Assembly: GCA_003132905.1 (NCBI GenBank)
Contig: PKZC01000198.1
Span: 3,905-28,926 of the forward strand
Source of the DNA: Bryobacterales bacterium
GTDB lineage: Bacteria > Acidobacteriota > Terriglobia > Bryobacterales > Bryobacteraceae
Reading direction: 5' to 3'
Length of the DNA stretch: 25,022 bases
Shown here: piece by piece, positions 1-8,900 of the stretch
Layout of the letters: each line of letters opens with the position of its first letter
Position numbering within the stretch: position 1 is the first letter of the stretch
Made by a program: the position numbers and the translations under genes
Notes under the pieces: model-generated
What the model was told of the DNA's origin: nothing
The model's database searches: none
Seen by the model: the letters and a program-made list of their open reading frames with translations, nothing else

Positions 1-2
1 GC

Positions 3-470
3 AAGTCGGCGCATCCGGACTTTCTTTCCGCCGTGGCGCCCAAGGAGGAAGTTGCCATGCTGGCATGGATGAAGGCGAATCTCCCGCGCGACCGCCTGGT
101 GCTGGCGCCGGAAGCCATGGCACCCTGGGTAGCGGCCATTCCTATGCCCAGCGTGGGGAGTCACGACATTTTCAGCGTCACCTATCAAGCGCAGCGGGAC
201 TTGGCCAGCCGCTTCTATCAAGGCCAGCCGGAGCGCAGTGAACTGATCGACGGATTCGGCGTCAGTTATGTGATTGCGCCGATCGATGCGCCGATCGTTT
301 TAGAACACAGCCTTCTCATACACCAGGAGTCTTCGCTGCGTCTGTACCAGGTTCCCGGCGAGCGGATGAAACCTTATCCCGGAATTGCGCGCCTGACCGG
401 CCTATCGGCGCCGAGCGGATTCCTGCAGCGGATGGTCCGGATGTTCGGGAAGGTGTGGAAATCCGCTTAG
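3..470 (+). CDS. C-terminal fragment of a membrane glycosyltransferase-like (GT-C/GT39-type) protein
   Basis: The reading frame is open from base 3 with no upstream stop, so the gene begins outside the window; a GTG at 33 is internal, not a credible start. About 155 residues are visible and they lack membrane segments. The pattern is that of the periplasmic tail following the membrane part of GT-C glycosyltransferases: a 'LAWMKANLPRDRLVLAPE' stretch, then a 'SVGSHD' turn, a helix ending 'SRFYQG', and 'FGVSYVIAPID', matching the familiar 'W-hydrophobic-x-N-x-P / YGVDYVVVG' arrangement of that tail. Such enzymes move a sugar from a lipid-phosphate donor to protein or lipid in the periplasm. Family assignment rests on this pattern only; the catalytic Asp loop would lie upstream. 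The gene ends 8 nt from the convergent PilZ gene. Confidence 0.55.
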   Translation, partial: KSAHPDFLSAVAPKEEVAMLAWMKANLPRDRLVLAPEAMAPWVAAIPMPSVGSHDIFSVTYQAQRDLASRFYQGQPERSELIDGFGVSYVIAPIDAPIVLEHSLLIHQESSLRLYQVPGERMKPYPGIARLTGLSAPSGFLQRMVRMFGKVWKSA

Positions 471-478
471 TCCAGGGG

Positions 479-997
479 TTAGAGCCTCGGCGGCCTTGAC
501 CTTCGAGACGGATTCAGCAGGGCCTCTTTAGCGGCCAGGCGTCCACGGCATGTTTCACACCGGCCCAGATGTTCGCGGACGTCGATAACTTCCGGCACCG
601 AAAGACCCTTGCCGACAGCATAGAGCGAAAGCTGGTCGTCAACAATATGCCGATTGGCCTGGGCCGACGGGCGCACCAGGTTTTGTATGCGGATGCCGAT
701 GTGGAAGGCGCCCGAAACCGCCCGACAGTAGCGCACCTCGCCAAAGATTACATTGCCTTGCAATTTGACCTTCACTTGTTCGCCGCGGTCGATGCGTTTC
801 GGAAGGCCAACCCGAAGTCCCGATCGGGAGACATCCAGGATAGTTCCATAAAGCGGATTACCGGGAATCGATAAGATTTCGAGTTCCGCCGGATCTTGCG
901 CGGGGTAACGCGCTTCGGTTCGGCGGTCCGCGTCCTGTTCGGACGGAAGAAGAGACTGCGCTAAAGCAGCCATACGAGAGTTGAATTGGTTAGGCAA
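479..997 (-). CDS. PilZ-domain protein with C-terminal HxxxCxxC zinc-finger-like motif
   Basis: A 172-residue cytoplasmic protein. Residues 25-110 form a PilZ domain, the common c-di-GMP receptor fold: the RxxxR motif is R26-TEA-R30 and the second motif is DVSRSG at 55-60, followed by beta strands ending 'HIGIRIQNL'. Both c-di-GMP-contacting motifs are intact, so ligand binding is likely. Residues 115-155 carry a helix and then H143-LGR-C147-ET-C150, the HxxxCxxC pattern of anti-sigma (ZAS/zf-HC2) zinc fingers. The start is TTG at 997: an AGGAAGG Shine-Dalgarno lies 9 nt upstream of it, whereas the in-frame ATG at 973 has none. The gene is monocistronic in appearance, with its own 135-nt upstream region. 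The regulated target is unknown. Confidence 0.8.
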   Translation of the reverse strand: MPNQFNSRMAALAQSLLPSEQDADRRTEARYPAQDPAELEILSIPGNPLYGTILDVSRSGLRVGLPKRIDRGEQVKVKLQGNVIFGEVRYCRAVSGAFHIGIRIQNLVRPSAQANRHIVDDQLSLYAVGKGLSVPEVIDVREHLGRCETCRGRLAAKEALLNPSRRSRPPRL

Positions 998-1087
998 GAG
1001 TAAGCGCCTTCCTGGATGAGAGACTCAGATTATCCAAGAAAGTTACGGCATGATTCGGGCTAAGTAGGTTTCTTAAGCGCGTGCTAA

Positions 1088-1137
1088 GGTGATTACCCGA
1101 GAACGACGGGCGCTCTCGTTTAACTGTTGGAATCACC
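1088..1137. other. Nested inverted repeat at the end of the response regulator gene
   Basis: GGTGATT (1088-1094) pairs with AATCACC (1131-1137), and inside it CGAGA (1098-1102) pairs with TCTCG (1114-1118). The outer right arm overlaps the stop codon of the regulator gene (1133-1135). No T-run follows on either strand, so this is not a canonical intrinsic terminator; it may be a 3'-end structure of the regulator mRNA. The rest of 998-1132 contains only the leader of the PilZ gene, including its Shine-Dalgarno. Confidence 0.3.
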
Positions 1138-1789
1138 CGCCCAGCCAGTCCCCGGCGCGTTTTTCCAGCGCGATGCGAACCAGTTGGCTGCGAGTGCGGA
1201 CACCGGTCTTATCGAATAATTGCTGCATCACCGCTTTTATGGATCCTTCTGAAATCTGCAATTGGGCGGCAATTTCTTTATTGGTGAGCCCTTCGAACAC
1301 GCCTTGCAGAACCAGCCGCTCGCGCGCGCTGAGTACCTGGGAGCTGCGCTGCTCATCGGATTTACCCGTGGCGCCGGCAATTAATGACCGCATAGCGCGC
1401 GGATCGAGCCACGGTTCACCGGCCACCATGCGGCGAATAGCTTCCACCAGTTGAGCGGGGGAACTGTGTTTCAGGAAGATACCCTCGGATCCGCTCTCGA
1501 GCATCCGCAGCGTGGCGGTATCGCTCATTCCGGCGGTAACCATGAGTACGCGGCCCTTAAATCCATGCTTGCGGATTTCATCCAGAGCAACGCTTCCCTG
1601 CTCTTCGCCCAGGTCGTAATCCAAAAGCACGATGTCGGGGTGTTCACTCGCGATAACGGAGAGAGCTTCGGCAACAGTGGCGCAGGAGCCCACGATGTGA
1701 AAGCCGGGCTCAGTCTGCAACAACCGGCTGAGGCTGTCCCGGAACAGGCTGTGATCGTCCAGCAGAAGAATCCGGATTTCCTGGGCCAT
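1133..1789 (-). CDS. Two-component response regulator, NarL/LuxR (FixJ) family
   Basis: A 218-residue cytoplasmic transcription factor. The receiver domain (about 5-125) has the acidic pair D11-D12, phospho-acceptor D57 in 'VLLDYD', T85 in 'MVTAG' and K107 in 'FLKHS', so it should be phosphorylatable. A linker leads to a LuxR-type helix-turn-helix at about 152-210 ('LSARERLVLQGVFEGLTNKEIA...'), the signature of the NarL/FixJ class. The gene follows the histidine kinase on the same strand and its ATG lies 80 nt inside the kinase reading frame, so the two are co-expressed and very probably cognate. An ATG at 1789 is required because the receiver begins at residue 5; upstream only a weak AGAGA is present. 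The target genes are unknown; the divergent efflux operon is the obvious candidate. Confidence 0.9.
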   Translation of the reverse strand: MAQEIRILLLDDHSLFRDSLSRLLQTEPGFHIVGSCATVAEALSVIASEHPDIVLLDYDLGEEQGSVALDEIRKHGFKGRVLMVTAGMSDTATLRMLESGSEGIFLKHSSPAQLVEAIRRMVAGEPWLDPRAMRSLIAGATGKSDEQRSSQVLSARERLVLQGVFEGLTNKEIAAQLQISEGSIKAVMQQLFDKTGVRTRSQLVRIALEKRAGDWLGG

Positions 1790-3221
1790 GGGTCTCTTTT
1801 AGATTAGCGGCTAGGACGGGCGAAAGTTCAACCACAAAGGTGGACCCACGGGCGACAGAGCGGGACTCGGGTTCATAGCGCAGGTCGCCGCGGAAGGACC
1901 GCATCAAAGCGCGCGAAAGATAGACGCCCAGTCCGGTAGATTGCGCTCCGGGCTGAAACGGGCGAAAGAGACGTTCGGGATGCTCGACTCCGCTGCCGGT
2001 GTCCCGAACGCGAACCACGACGCGCTGTCCTTCGGCACGGGCGACGATGCTGAGTTGCCGGGCAGGGCTATCCAGCATGGCGCGCTGGCTATTCTTGGTG
2101 AGGTTGAGAAAGACTTGCATCAAGCTTTGCCGGTCGGCCCAAACGGCCGGAAGGCCAGGTTGGATGTCCCACAACATCTCAATTCCCTCTTCGCGCAGGG
2201 CCGTTTCCACCACGATGCGCAAATCTTCGAGCAGGGCCGGCAGGTCGACGCGAGCGGCCGGATAGGGGGTCTGGCGCAGCTCAAGACCGGCAATTTTCTC
2301 GAGAGTTTCAATCAGCGTGCCAAGGGCTTCGAAATCCTTGTTGTGCGCCAGCGAGTTGTTGCGCGCCAGATTCTCGTGCACCACGGCAATAGCGCCGCAG
2401 ACGTTGCGGACTTCGTGAGAGACTGCGCCCACCAGAATCCGCGAAGCCGCCAGCAGCTGATGTAGGCTGTACTCTTCGCGATTCCTCAAATCCTCGGAAG
2501 TATCCACCACCATGGCGGCCAGTCGAGAACCTACGCTGGTGCGATACGTGGAGAACCAGATATCGGCCAGAAACGCTTCGCCATCCTGGCGCTGGCCGCG
2601 GCACTGCATGACGGTGCGAAACGACGGTCCGTCCGGCACCGGCGAGGGGACGTTGACCAGGGACGGCAGATAGTCGCGAATCGATTTACCTGGAAGAGAA
2701 CCAGCAGGCAGACCGAACAAACGGTGCGCGGCGTTGTTGGCCTGAAGGACGCGCCCCTCGGCATCGGCGGTGAAGATGGCCACCGGGCTGCTATCGACCA
2801 GCACCTTCAACTGCTCTTCGGCTGCGCGCCGGGCCTCGCTCTCCGATTCGATTTGTTTCAAATGCGTGAGTGCGGCCGCTCGGCTGCGGACCACTTCATA
2901 GACGAACAACCCCATACCCAGAAACGCCGCGAAGATCAAAATGTCGCGCGGGATACCGGCACTCGGGCGAAAGTCGAAGGAATCAAAAATCTCAGCCAGG
3001 AAGGTGCACAGGGCAGCAGCGATCGCAATCTGCCAGCGTTTCAGAACGCTGCCTACCATCAGCATGGGAAACAAGTAGAGGAAGCCGAGAGTCACATCCT
3101 TGTCGGCGCGCCAGTCGGCAATGGCGATGAGAGCGATGAGGACCCCGGCTTTGAGTAGGACGGATCTGGTGCCGCCACGTAAGAAGAAAGAAAGCATGGG
3201 GATGCGCGCCGGCTCAGTCAT
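1710..3221 (-). CDS. Membrane PAS-domain sensor histidine kinase
   Basis: A 503-residue protein. The N-terminal 110 residues hold about four hydrophobic segments (near 22-35, 45-60, 64-78, 92-110), a short coiled coil lies at 112-140, a PAS domain at about 138-245, and a kinase core at 250-470. The likely phospho-His is H269 in 'GAVSHEVRN'. The ATP-binding domain shows the N box 'NLTKNSQ' (N377), G1 'DTGSG' (407-411) and G2 'STGLGVYLS' (428-436). It should sense a membrane or cytoplasmic signal and phosphorylate the regulator encoded next to it. After the catalytic domain ends ('VVELSP', about 468) a 35-residue Pro/Gln-rich tail continues, encoded largely where the regulator gene overlaps. 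The ATG at 3221 has no clear Shine-Dalgarno; M9 is an alternative. Confidence 0.88.
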   Translation of the reverse strand: MTEPARIPMLSFFLRGGTRSVLLKAGVLIALIAIADWRADKDVTLGFLYLFPMLMVGSVLKRWQIAIAAALCTFLAEIFDSFDFRPSAGIPRDILIFAAFLGMGLFVYEVVRSRAAALTHLKQIESESEARRAAEEQLKVLVDSSPVAIFTADAEGRVLQANNAAHRLFGLPAGSLPGKSIRDYLPSLVNVPSPVPDGPSFRTVMQCRGQRQDGEAFLADIWFSTYRTSVGSRLAAMVVDTSEDLRNREEYSLHQLLAASRILVGAVSHEVRNVCGAIAVVHENLARNNSLAHNKDFEALGTLIETLEKIAGLELRQTPYPAARVDLPALLEDLRIVVETALREEGIEMLWDIQPGLPAVWADRQSLMQVFLNLTKNSQRAMLDSPARQLSIVARAEGQRVVVRVRDTGSGVEHPERLFRPFQPGAQSTGLGVYLSRALMRSFRGDLRYEPESRSVARGSTFVVELSPVLAANLKETHGPGNPDSSAGRSQPVPGQPQPVVAD

Positions 3222-3288
3222 ATTGTTGTCACGGAAGCATTGTTTCGCGCAATACTTGTGACGCCCTTATGGTAGAAAGACCAATGCC

Positions 3289-3317
3289 TTGGCCGAAAGA
3301 TAGTCGCCCAGTGTAAC
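3289..3317 (+). promoter_or_regulatory. Possible weak promoter of the efflux operon
   Basis: TTGGCC (3289-3294) and TGTAAC (3312-3317) are separated by 17 nt, each matching the sigma70 consensus at four of six positions. It lies in the 213-nt gap between the divergent kinase gene and the efflux operon. The match is weak and other hexamer pairs in this AT-richer stretch are nearly as good. Confidence 0.25.
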
Positions 3318-3344
3318 CAAACGATACTAGACTGGCGTTTAGAC

Positions 3345-3356
3345 AGGTAGCTACCT
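3345..3356. promoter_or_regulatory. Perfect 12-bp palindrome, candidate operator upstream of efflux operon
   Basis: AGGTAGCTACCT is a perfect two-fold symmetric sequence, located 79 nt before the first efflux gene and 124 nt before the divergent kinase gene. It sits just downstream of the possible promoter at 3289-3317, a position suited to a repressor or to a dimeric activator of either direction. No protein is known from the sequence to bind it. Confidence 0.4.
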
Positions 3357-3420
3357 TTAGTTTAGATCCAGATTTCCGCCGGTGCGTCAGGCACTGGTCT
3401 GGCAGGAAACACTTACTCTC

Positions 3421-3438
3421 ATGAAATTCTTCGGATGA
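3421..3438 (+). other. Five-codon minicistron overlapping the TolC-like gene start
   Basis: ATG at 3421 opens a frame of five codons (MKFFG) ending in TGA at 3436-3438, which overlaps the ATG of the outer-membrane channel gene (3435-3437) as ATGA. An AGGAA lies 12 nt before 3421, while the ATG at 3435 has no purine-rich site of its own. Ribosomes could therefore reach the channel gene by termination-reinitiation from the minicistron. This is inference from layout only. Confidence 0.3.
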
Positions 3439-4742
3439 CCCAAAGAAGACTGGAATGGTTGCTGCTCATGGCTACACTGGCATCGAATGTATTCGCACAG
3501 CCGGTCAGTCCTACGCCTCAACCCTTAGCACCTCAAGCCTTAAGCTGGGACCAGGTCCGCGACCGTTTTCAAGCCAGCAATCCGACCCTGCGGGCGGCGC
3601 AGATCAGCATTGACGAATCGCGCGCCCAGGAGATCACGGCGTATCTGCGGCCGAATCCCGATTTGACAGCTGCCGTCGACCAGATTAATCCGTTCTCGAC
3701 GCAAACTCCACCCAGCGGTGGGTCGCCTGCTTACGCCCCTTTCGCTTACGCTTTTCCGGCCAGCTCCATCACCTATCTGCACGAGCGGCGGCACAAGCGC
3801 GAATTGCGGCGCGAGAGCGCTCAGAAGGAGACCGAGATTACAGTGGCCCAGTATGCCGATCAGGAGCGTAATTTGCTATTCAATTTGCGCACCGCGTTCG
3901 TGCAGGCGCTGCAGCAGAGGGCCATCCTGGACCTCACTCGGGAGAATCTGACGTACTACAACCATTTGCTGCAGGTAAGCAACGATCGGCTCAAGGCAGG
4001 CGACATCGCGAAAGTGGATTACCAACGGCTGGAACTGCAGCGCGTGCAGTACGAAACCGACGTTCAGACCGCCACCGTGGGCCTGCGCACGGCCAAGATC
4101 CAGTTGTTGATGCTGCTGAACGACCGCACCCCTGTGGAGCAGTTCGATATGACCGGAGCATTCGATTTTACCAATCAGCTTCGCCCGCTCGAAGAACTGC
4201 GGCGCCTGGCGCTGGACAACCGGCCGGATCTGAAGGCCGCGGTGGAAGCCGTGGACAAGGCGCAGACCGATCACCGGCTGGCGGTTGCCAACGGGTCCAC
4301 CGATCCGACGTTCGGCGCGGACTTCGCGCGCAACCCGCCGATCCCGGTTTACTTCGGCGTGAACGTAACCATTCCGCTACGGATTTTCGACCGGAATCAG
4401 GGCGAGAAGCTGCGAACGCAGCAGGACATCACGCGCAATGAGCGGCTGCGCGACGCTGCGACCGCGCAAGTTTTCAGCGACGTGGATTCCGCTTACGCCA
4501 CCATGCAGAGCAACCTGACGCTGCTGCGGCCCTATAAGGACACGTATTTGAAAGAAGCCGTGGAAGTGCGCGACACGGTTTCGTTTGCATATACCCGAGG
4601 CGGGGCGTCGCTGCTCGATTTCCTGCAGGCGCAACAGGATTATCGCAGCACAGAACTGAATTACTTGAACCTGGTGGGTTCATACCTGACCACGACGGCG
4701 CAGTTGAATCTAGCGGTGGGACAGGAGGTGGTCATTCCATGA
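3435..4742 (+). CDS. TolC-family outer-membrane efflux channel (CusC/CzcC-like)
   Basis: A 435-residue protein with an N-terminal Sec signal (hydrophobic 'LLLMATLASNVFA', cleavage near residue 21-22). The mature part has two outer-membrane-efflux-protein repeats (about 38-235 and 250-430), rich in long amphipathic helices: 'TLRAAQISIDESRAQEITA' opens the first and 'RPDLKAAVEAVDKAQTDHRLA' the second, the classic pseudo-repeat of this family. It forms a trimeric exit duct spanning outer membrane and periplasm. It is the first gene of the operon and its TGA overlaps the adaptor's ATG (4739-4742). The efflux partners indicate a metal-type export system. Translation start is weakly supported because no Shine-Dalgarno precedes the ATG. 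Confidence 0.9.
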   Translation: MTQRRLEWLLLMATLASNVFAQPVSPTPQPLAPQALSWDQVRDRFQASNPTLRAAQISIDESRAQEITAYLRPNPDLTAAVDQINPFSTQTPPSGGSPAYAPFAYAFPASSITYLHERRHKRELRRESAQKETEITVAQYADQERNLLFNLRTAFVQALQQRAILDLTRENLTYYNHLLQVSNDRLKAGDIAKVDYQRLELQRVQYETDVQTATVGLRTAKIQLLMLLNDRTPVEQFDMTGAFDFTNQLRPLEELRRLALDNRPDLKAAVEAVDKAQTDHRLAVANGSTDPTFGADFARNPPIPVYFGVNVTIPLRIFDRNQGEKLRTQQDITRNERLRDAATAQVFSDVDSAYATMQSNLTLLRPYKDTYLKEAVEVRDTVSFAYTRGGASLLDFLQAQQDYRSTELNYLNLVGSYLTTTAQLNLAVGQEVVIP

Positions 4743-5902
4743 AAAGGCCCGAGGCCATGAAGAATACCAATGTGATCGCCGCGGCTGCTTTGGCGGGTTT
4801 GGTTGCAAGTTTGATTCTAGCGGGCTGCGGCCAGAAGGTGGAGGCCAACCCCAAGCTGGGCGAGCCGCCGGCCGCCGATGTGGTCCATGAATCCGACGGC
4901 AGCCTCTTCCGCGTGGATAATCCCAAGCAGTTTCCCATTGTGACCGCGGGCCAGCATGACGCCGCGCCGGAACTGAAGACCACGGGAACGGTGACCGCCG
5001 ACGTGTCTCGAAACATTCCAGTGATTTCGCTGGCATCCGGCCGGATTGTGGAGATCGATGCGCGGCTGGGCGACGCCGTTACCAAAGGTCAGTTGCTGCT
5101 CAAGGTGCAAAGCCAGGACATCGCACAGGCGTTTTCCGACTACCGGCAAGCGGTGGCGGACGAAGCGCTGGCCAAGACGCAACTGGAGCGAGCCAAGATC
5201 CTGCTGGACAAGGGAGCTATCGCCCAGAAAGACGAAGAAGTGGCCGAGGACGCTGACACTAAGGCGCGCATCACGGTGGAGACCGCAGCCGAACACTTAA
5301 AGGTGCTGGGCGCGGACGCCGATCATCCGAGCTCGATCGTCGAAATTCACGCGCCGGTTTCCGGTGTGATCACCGACCAGCAGGTGACCGCGTCAGCCGG
5401 CGTAAAGACGCTGGACAATTCTCCGAATCTGTTCACCATCTCGGATCTGTCGAAGGTGTGGATCGTCTGCGACGTGTACGAAAATGACATGTCGTTTGTG
5501 CGCTTGGGCGAGTTCACCGACATTCACCTGGCGGCGTATCCCAATGTAGTTCTCAAAGCGCGCATCGCCAACATCGCCCCTACTTTAGACCCGAATATCC
5601 GAACTGAAAAAGTGCGCCTGGAAGTAGATAATTCCGGCCTGTTGCGCTTCGGGATGTTTGTCACCGCGACATTCCATGGATTGCAGAAACAAGTCCACGC
5701 CACCGTGCCGGCCACGGCGATTCTGCACTTGCACGATCGCGACTGGGTGTACGCGCCCGCGACGAACAATCAGTTCCGCCGCATCGAGGTGGTGGGTGGA
5801 AACATGTTGCCGGGCGGTCTACAGGAGATCAACTCGGGAATCCAACCCGGCCAGCAGGTGGTATCGAACGCGCTGGTTCTTCAGTCCACGGTGGAGCAGT
5901 AG
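4739..5902 (+). CDS. RND efflux periplasmic adaptor lipoprotein (HlyD/CusB/CzcB-type)
   Basis: A 387-residue membrane-fusion protein joining the inner-membrane pump to the outer-membrane channel. The N-terminus has a lipobox L27-A-G-C30, so it is probably lipid-anchored. Then come the first half of the lipoyl-like barrel-sandwich ('ASGRIVEIDARLGDAVTKGQLLLKV', about 100-124), an alpha-helical hairpin (about 128-185), the second lipoyl half ('VEIHAPVSGVITDQ'), a beta-barrel domain (about 230-310) and a membrane-proximal domain. An AGGAGGTG Shine-Dalgarno at 4723-4730, 8 nt before 4739, favours this ATG over the in-frame ATG at 4757. It overlaps the channel gene by 4 nt. I see no extra N-terminal metal-binding domain rich in Met, His or Cys, so metal specificity cannot be read here. 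Confidence 0.9.
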   Translation: MKRPEAMKNTNVIAAAALAGLVASLILAGCGQKVEANPKLGEPPAADVVHESDGSLFRVDNPKQFPIVTAGQHDAAPELKTTGTVTADVSRNIPVISLASGRIVEIDARLGDAVTKGQLLLKVQSQDIAQAFSDYRQAVADEALAKTQLERAKILLDKGAIAQKDEEVAEDADTKARITVETAAEHLKVLGADADHPSSIVEIHAPVSGVITDQQVTASAGVKTLDNSPNLFTISDLSKVWIVCDVYENDMSFVRLGEFTDIHLAAYPNVVLKARIANIAPTLDPNIRTEKVRLEVDNSGLLRFGMFVTATFHGLQKQVHATVPATAILHLHDRDWVYAPATNNQFRRIEVVGGNMLPGGLQEINSGIQPGQQVVSNALVLQSTVEQ

Positions 5903-5918
5903 CAAGGCGGAGCAGTAG
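5890..5918 (+). repeat. 13-nt near-perfect direct repeat spanning adaptor stop and pump RBS
   Basis: GGTGGAGCAGTAG (5890-5902) recurs with one mismatch as GGCGGAGCAGTAG (5906-5918), 16 nt apart. The first copy encodes the last codons and stop of the adaptor; the second lies directly before the pump's ATG at 5919 and supplies its GGCGGAG ribosome-binding sequence. Confidence 0.8.
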
Positions 5919-8900
5919 ATGATTCGCAAAGTAGTCGATTTCGCCCTCAACAACCGTTTTGTCGTTCTGGCAATCGCATTGTTGTTACTCGCCTGGGGCG
6001 CGATCTCTTTTCACAACCTTCCAGTGGAAGCTTATCCCGACGTGGCCAACAACTACGTCGATGTCATCACGCAATGGCCGGGGATTTCGGCCGAGCAGAT
6101 CGAACAGCAGGTAACGATTCCGCTTGAAATCGCGATGAACGGGATTCCCGACGTCGTACATCTGCGTTCGTTCTCGCTGTTCGGCTTGTCGGATGTGAAG
6201 CTGATCTTCGAGGACGGATCGGAAAACTCCTGGAATCGCGAGCGGGTACTGGAACGTCTGGCGCAGGTCACATTGCCGGCCGGCGTCACTCCTCAGATGG
6301 GAACCGACTGGAGCCCGGTGGGACAAATTTACTTCTTCACGCTGCAGAGCAGAAATCCGAAATATGACGTGATGGAGCTGAAGTCGCTGGAAGACTGGGT
6401 TGTCGAAAAGAACTTCAAGTCCGTACCGGATGTGGTGGACGTGGCGAGCTTCGGCGGGCCCACGCGCGAGTATCAGGTGCGCATCGATCCCGACAAACTG
6501 ATCTCGTACGGGCTAAGCATCAGCCAGGTGGAACAACAACTGACCAACAACAACGCCAACGCCGGAGGCAGCTTTATCGAGGCGGGCTTGCAGCAGGTGG
6601 ACGTGCGCGAAGTGGGCATGGTAACCACCGTGCGTGACATCGCCGACACGGTGATCAAAACGCAGAACGGAACGCCCATACACGTCAGCGATATTGCAAC
6701 CGTAGCGCAAGGCCCGAAGATACGGCTGGGGCAATTTGGCCGCGCGATACGCCGCGAAGATGGCAAGATCTTCGATAACGAAGATGTGGTTTCAGGGATC
6801 GTGCTGATGCGCAAAGGCGCAGACTCGGATACAACGCTTAAAGGAATTCACGCCAAGGTGGATGAACTTAATGACGTCATCCTGCCTTCGGGCGTGAAGA
6901 TCGTTCCGTTCATCGATCGCAGCGAACTGGTGGAGTTCACTACTCACACGGTGCTGCACAATCTGACCGAGGGCATCATCCTGGTCGTCATCATCCTATT
7001 TTTGTTTCTCGGCAACGCGCGCGCCGCATTGATCGTCGCCATCACCATTCCCTTTTCGCTGCTGTTCGCGTCCATCTGCCTCAGCTTGCGGCATATTCCA
7101 GCCAATCTACTTTCTCTCGGCGCGCTCGATTTTGGCATGGTGGTGGATGGCGCGGTGGTGATGATCGAAAACATCGTGCGGCATTTGCACTCGCAGCAGT
7201 CCGGCAATGGCGAACGCAGGTCGGTTGCAGATCAGATTCGCACCGCCGCCCACGAAGTGCAGCGGCCCGTGTTTTACGCCATCACCATCATCATCACGGC
7301 TTACATCCCCATCTTTACGCTGCAGCGCGTGGAGGGCCGTCTGTTCAAGCCGATGGCGTGGACGGTGGCGTTCGCATTGCTGGGCGCACTCCTTTTCTCG
7401 ATTGTGGTGTCGCCGGTGCTCGCCAGCTTTTTCTTCCGGCGCGGCGCGAAGGAGTGGCGCAATCCGCTGATGCGGATCCTGACGGTGCAGTATCGCAAGG
7501 CAGTCCGCTGGGCCATTCATGAGCGCTGGGCGGTGATAACGGTAGCACTGCTGGCCCTGGCAGCAACGGCGTATCTGGCGACTAGCGGGATCATCGGTTC
7601 GGAGTTTCTGCCTCATCTGGACGAAGGCGCATTGTGGGTGCGCGGAACTTTCGCACCCAGCACCGGGCAAACCGAAGGCGTGCGCGTTGCGAATGAAGCG
7701 CGTGTGATTCTAGCTTCGTTCCCCGAAGCAACCATTGTTACCAGCCAGGTAGGACGGCCGGACGATGGCACCGACACTACGGGCTTCTTCAACACCGAAT
7801 ATTGCGTCGACCTGAAGCCCAAAGAGCAGTGGCGTCCGGTGTTTCATCAGAACAAGGAAGCACTCATCGCCGCCATGAACGCCCAACTGGAGAACATTCC
7901 GGGAGCGATCTGGAATTTTTCGCAGCCCATCGCCGACAACATGGAAGAAGCGGTCAGCGGCGTGAAGGGCGAGCTTGCCACGAAGATCTATGGCGACGAT
8001 TTGCGGACCCTGGAAGATAAAGCGGACCAGGTGGTGAAGGTGATGCGCACGGTTCAGGGCGTCGAGGATCTGGGAGTCTTTCGGCTACTGGGCCAGCCCA
8101 ATCTGAATGTGCAGGTGGATCGCCACCAGGCGGCGCGGTTTCAAATCAATGTCGCCGATGTTCAGGACGCCATCCAGACCGCTGTCGGCGGCAATGCGCT
8201 GACACAGGTGTTACAAGGCGAGCAGCGCTACGATCTGGTGGCGCGCTACCAGGCGCCCTTTCGCGATACGCGCGAAGCGATAGCGAATATCCGGTTGCTT
8301 TCCCCTTCGGGCGAGCGCGTCTCACTCGCACAATTGTGCAAGATCGAGATGAGGGACGGCGGGTCCGAAATTTACCGCGAGGGCAACCAGCGTTATGTCG
8401 CGGTGAAGTACAGCGTGCGCGGGCGCGATCTGGGAAGCACGGTGGAAGAGGCGCTTGATAAAGTGAACAAGCAAGTCCAGCTGCCGCACGGCTACCACAT
8501 CAATTGGGAAGGCGAATACGAGAGCGAGAAGCGTGCGGCGGCGCGGCTGTCCATCATCGTGCCGCTCACGGTGCTGATCATTTTCGTGATCCTATACACC
8601 ATGTTTCAATCTATGAAGTGGGCTCTGCTCATCATCGTGAACGTCATGATGACGCCGCTGGGCGGAATGCTGGCGCTGCTTGCGACGCACACCCACTTCA
8701 GCGTATCTTCCGGAATTGGATTTTTGGCGCTGTTCGGAGTTTCGGTGCAGACCGGCGTCATCATGCTGGAGTACATCAATCAAAGGCGCGCGCGTGGGCA
8801 TTCCATCGAAGAAGCGGCCGTGGAGGGAGCGGTCTTAAGATTGCGGCCGATTATGGTGACTAGCATGGTTGCCACTTTGGGCCTGCTACCGGCCGCCCTT

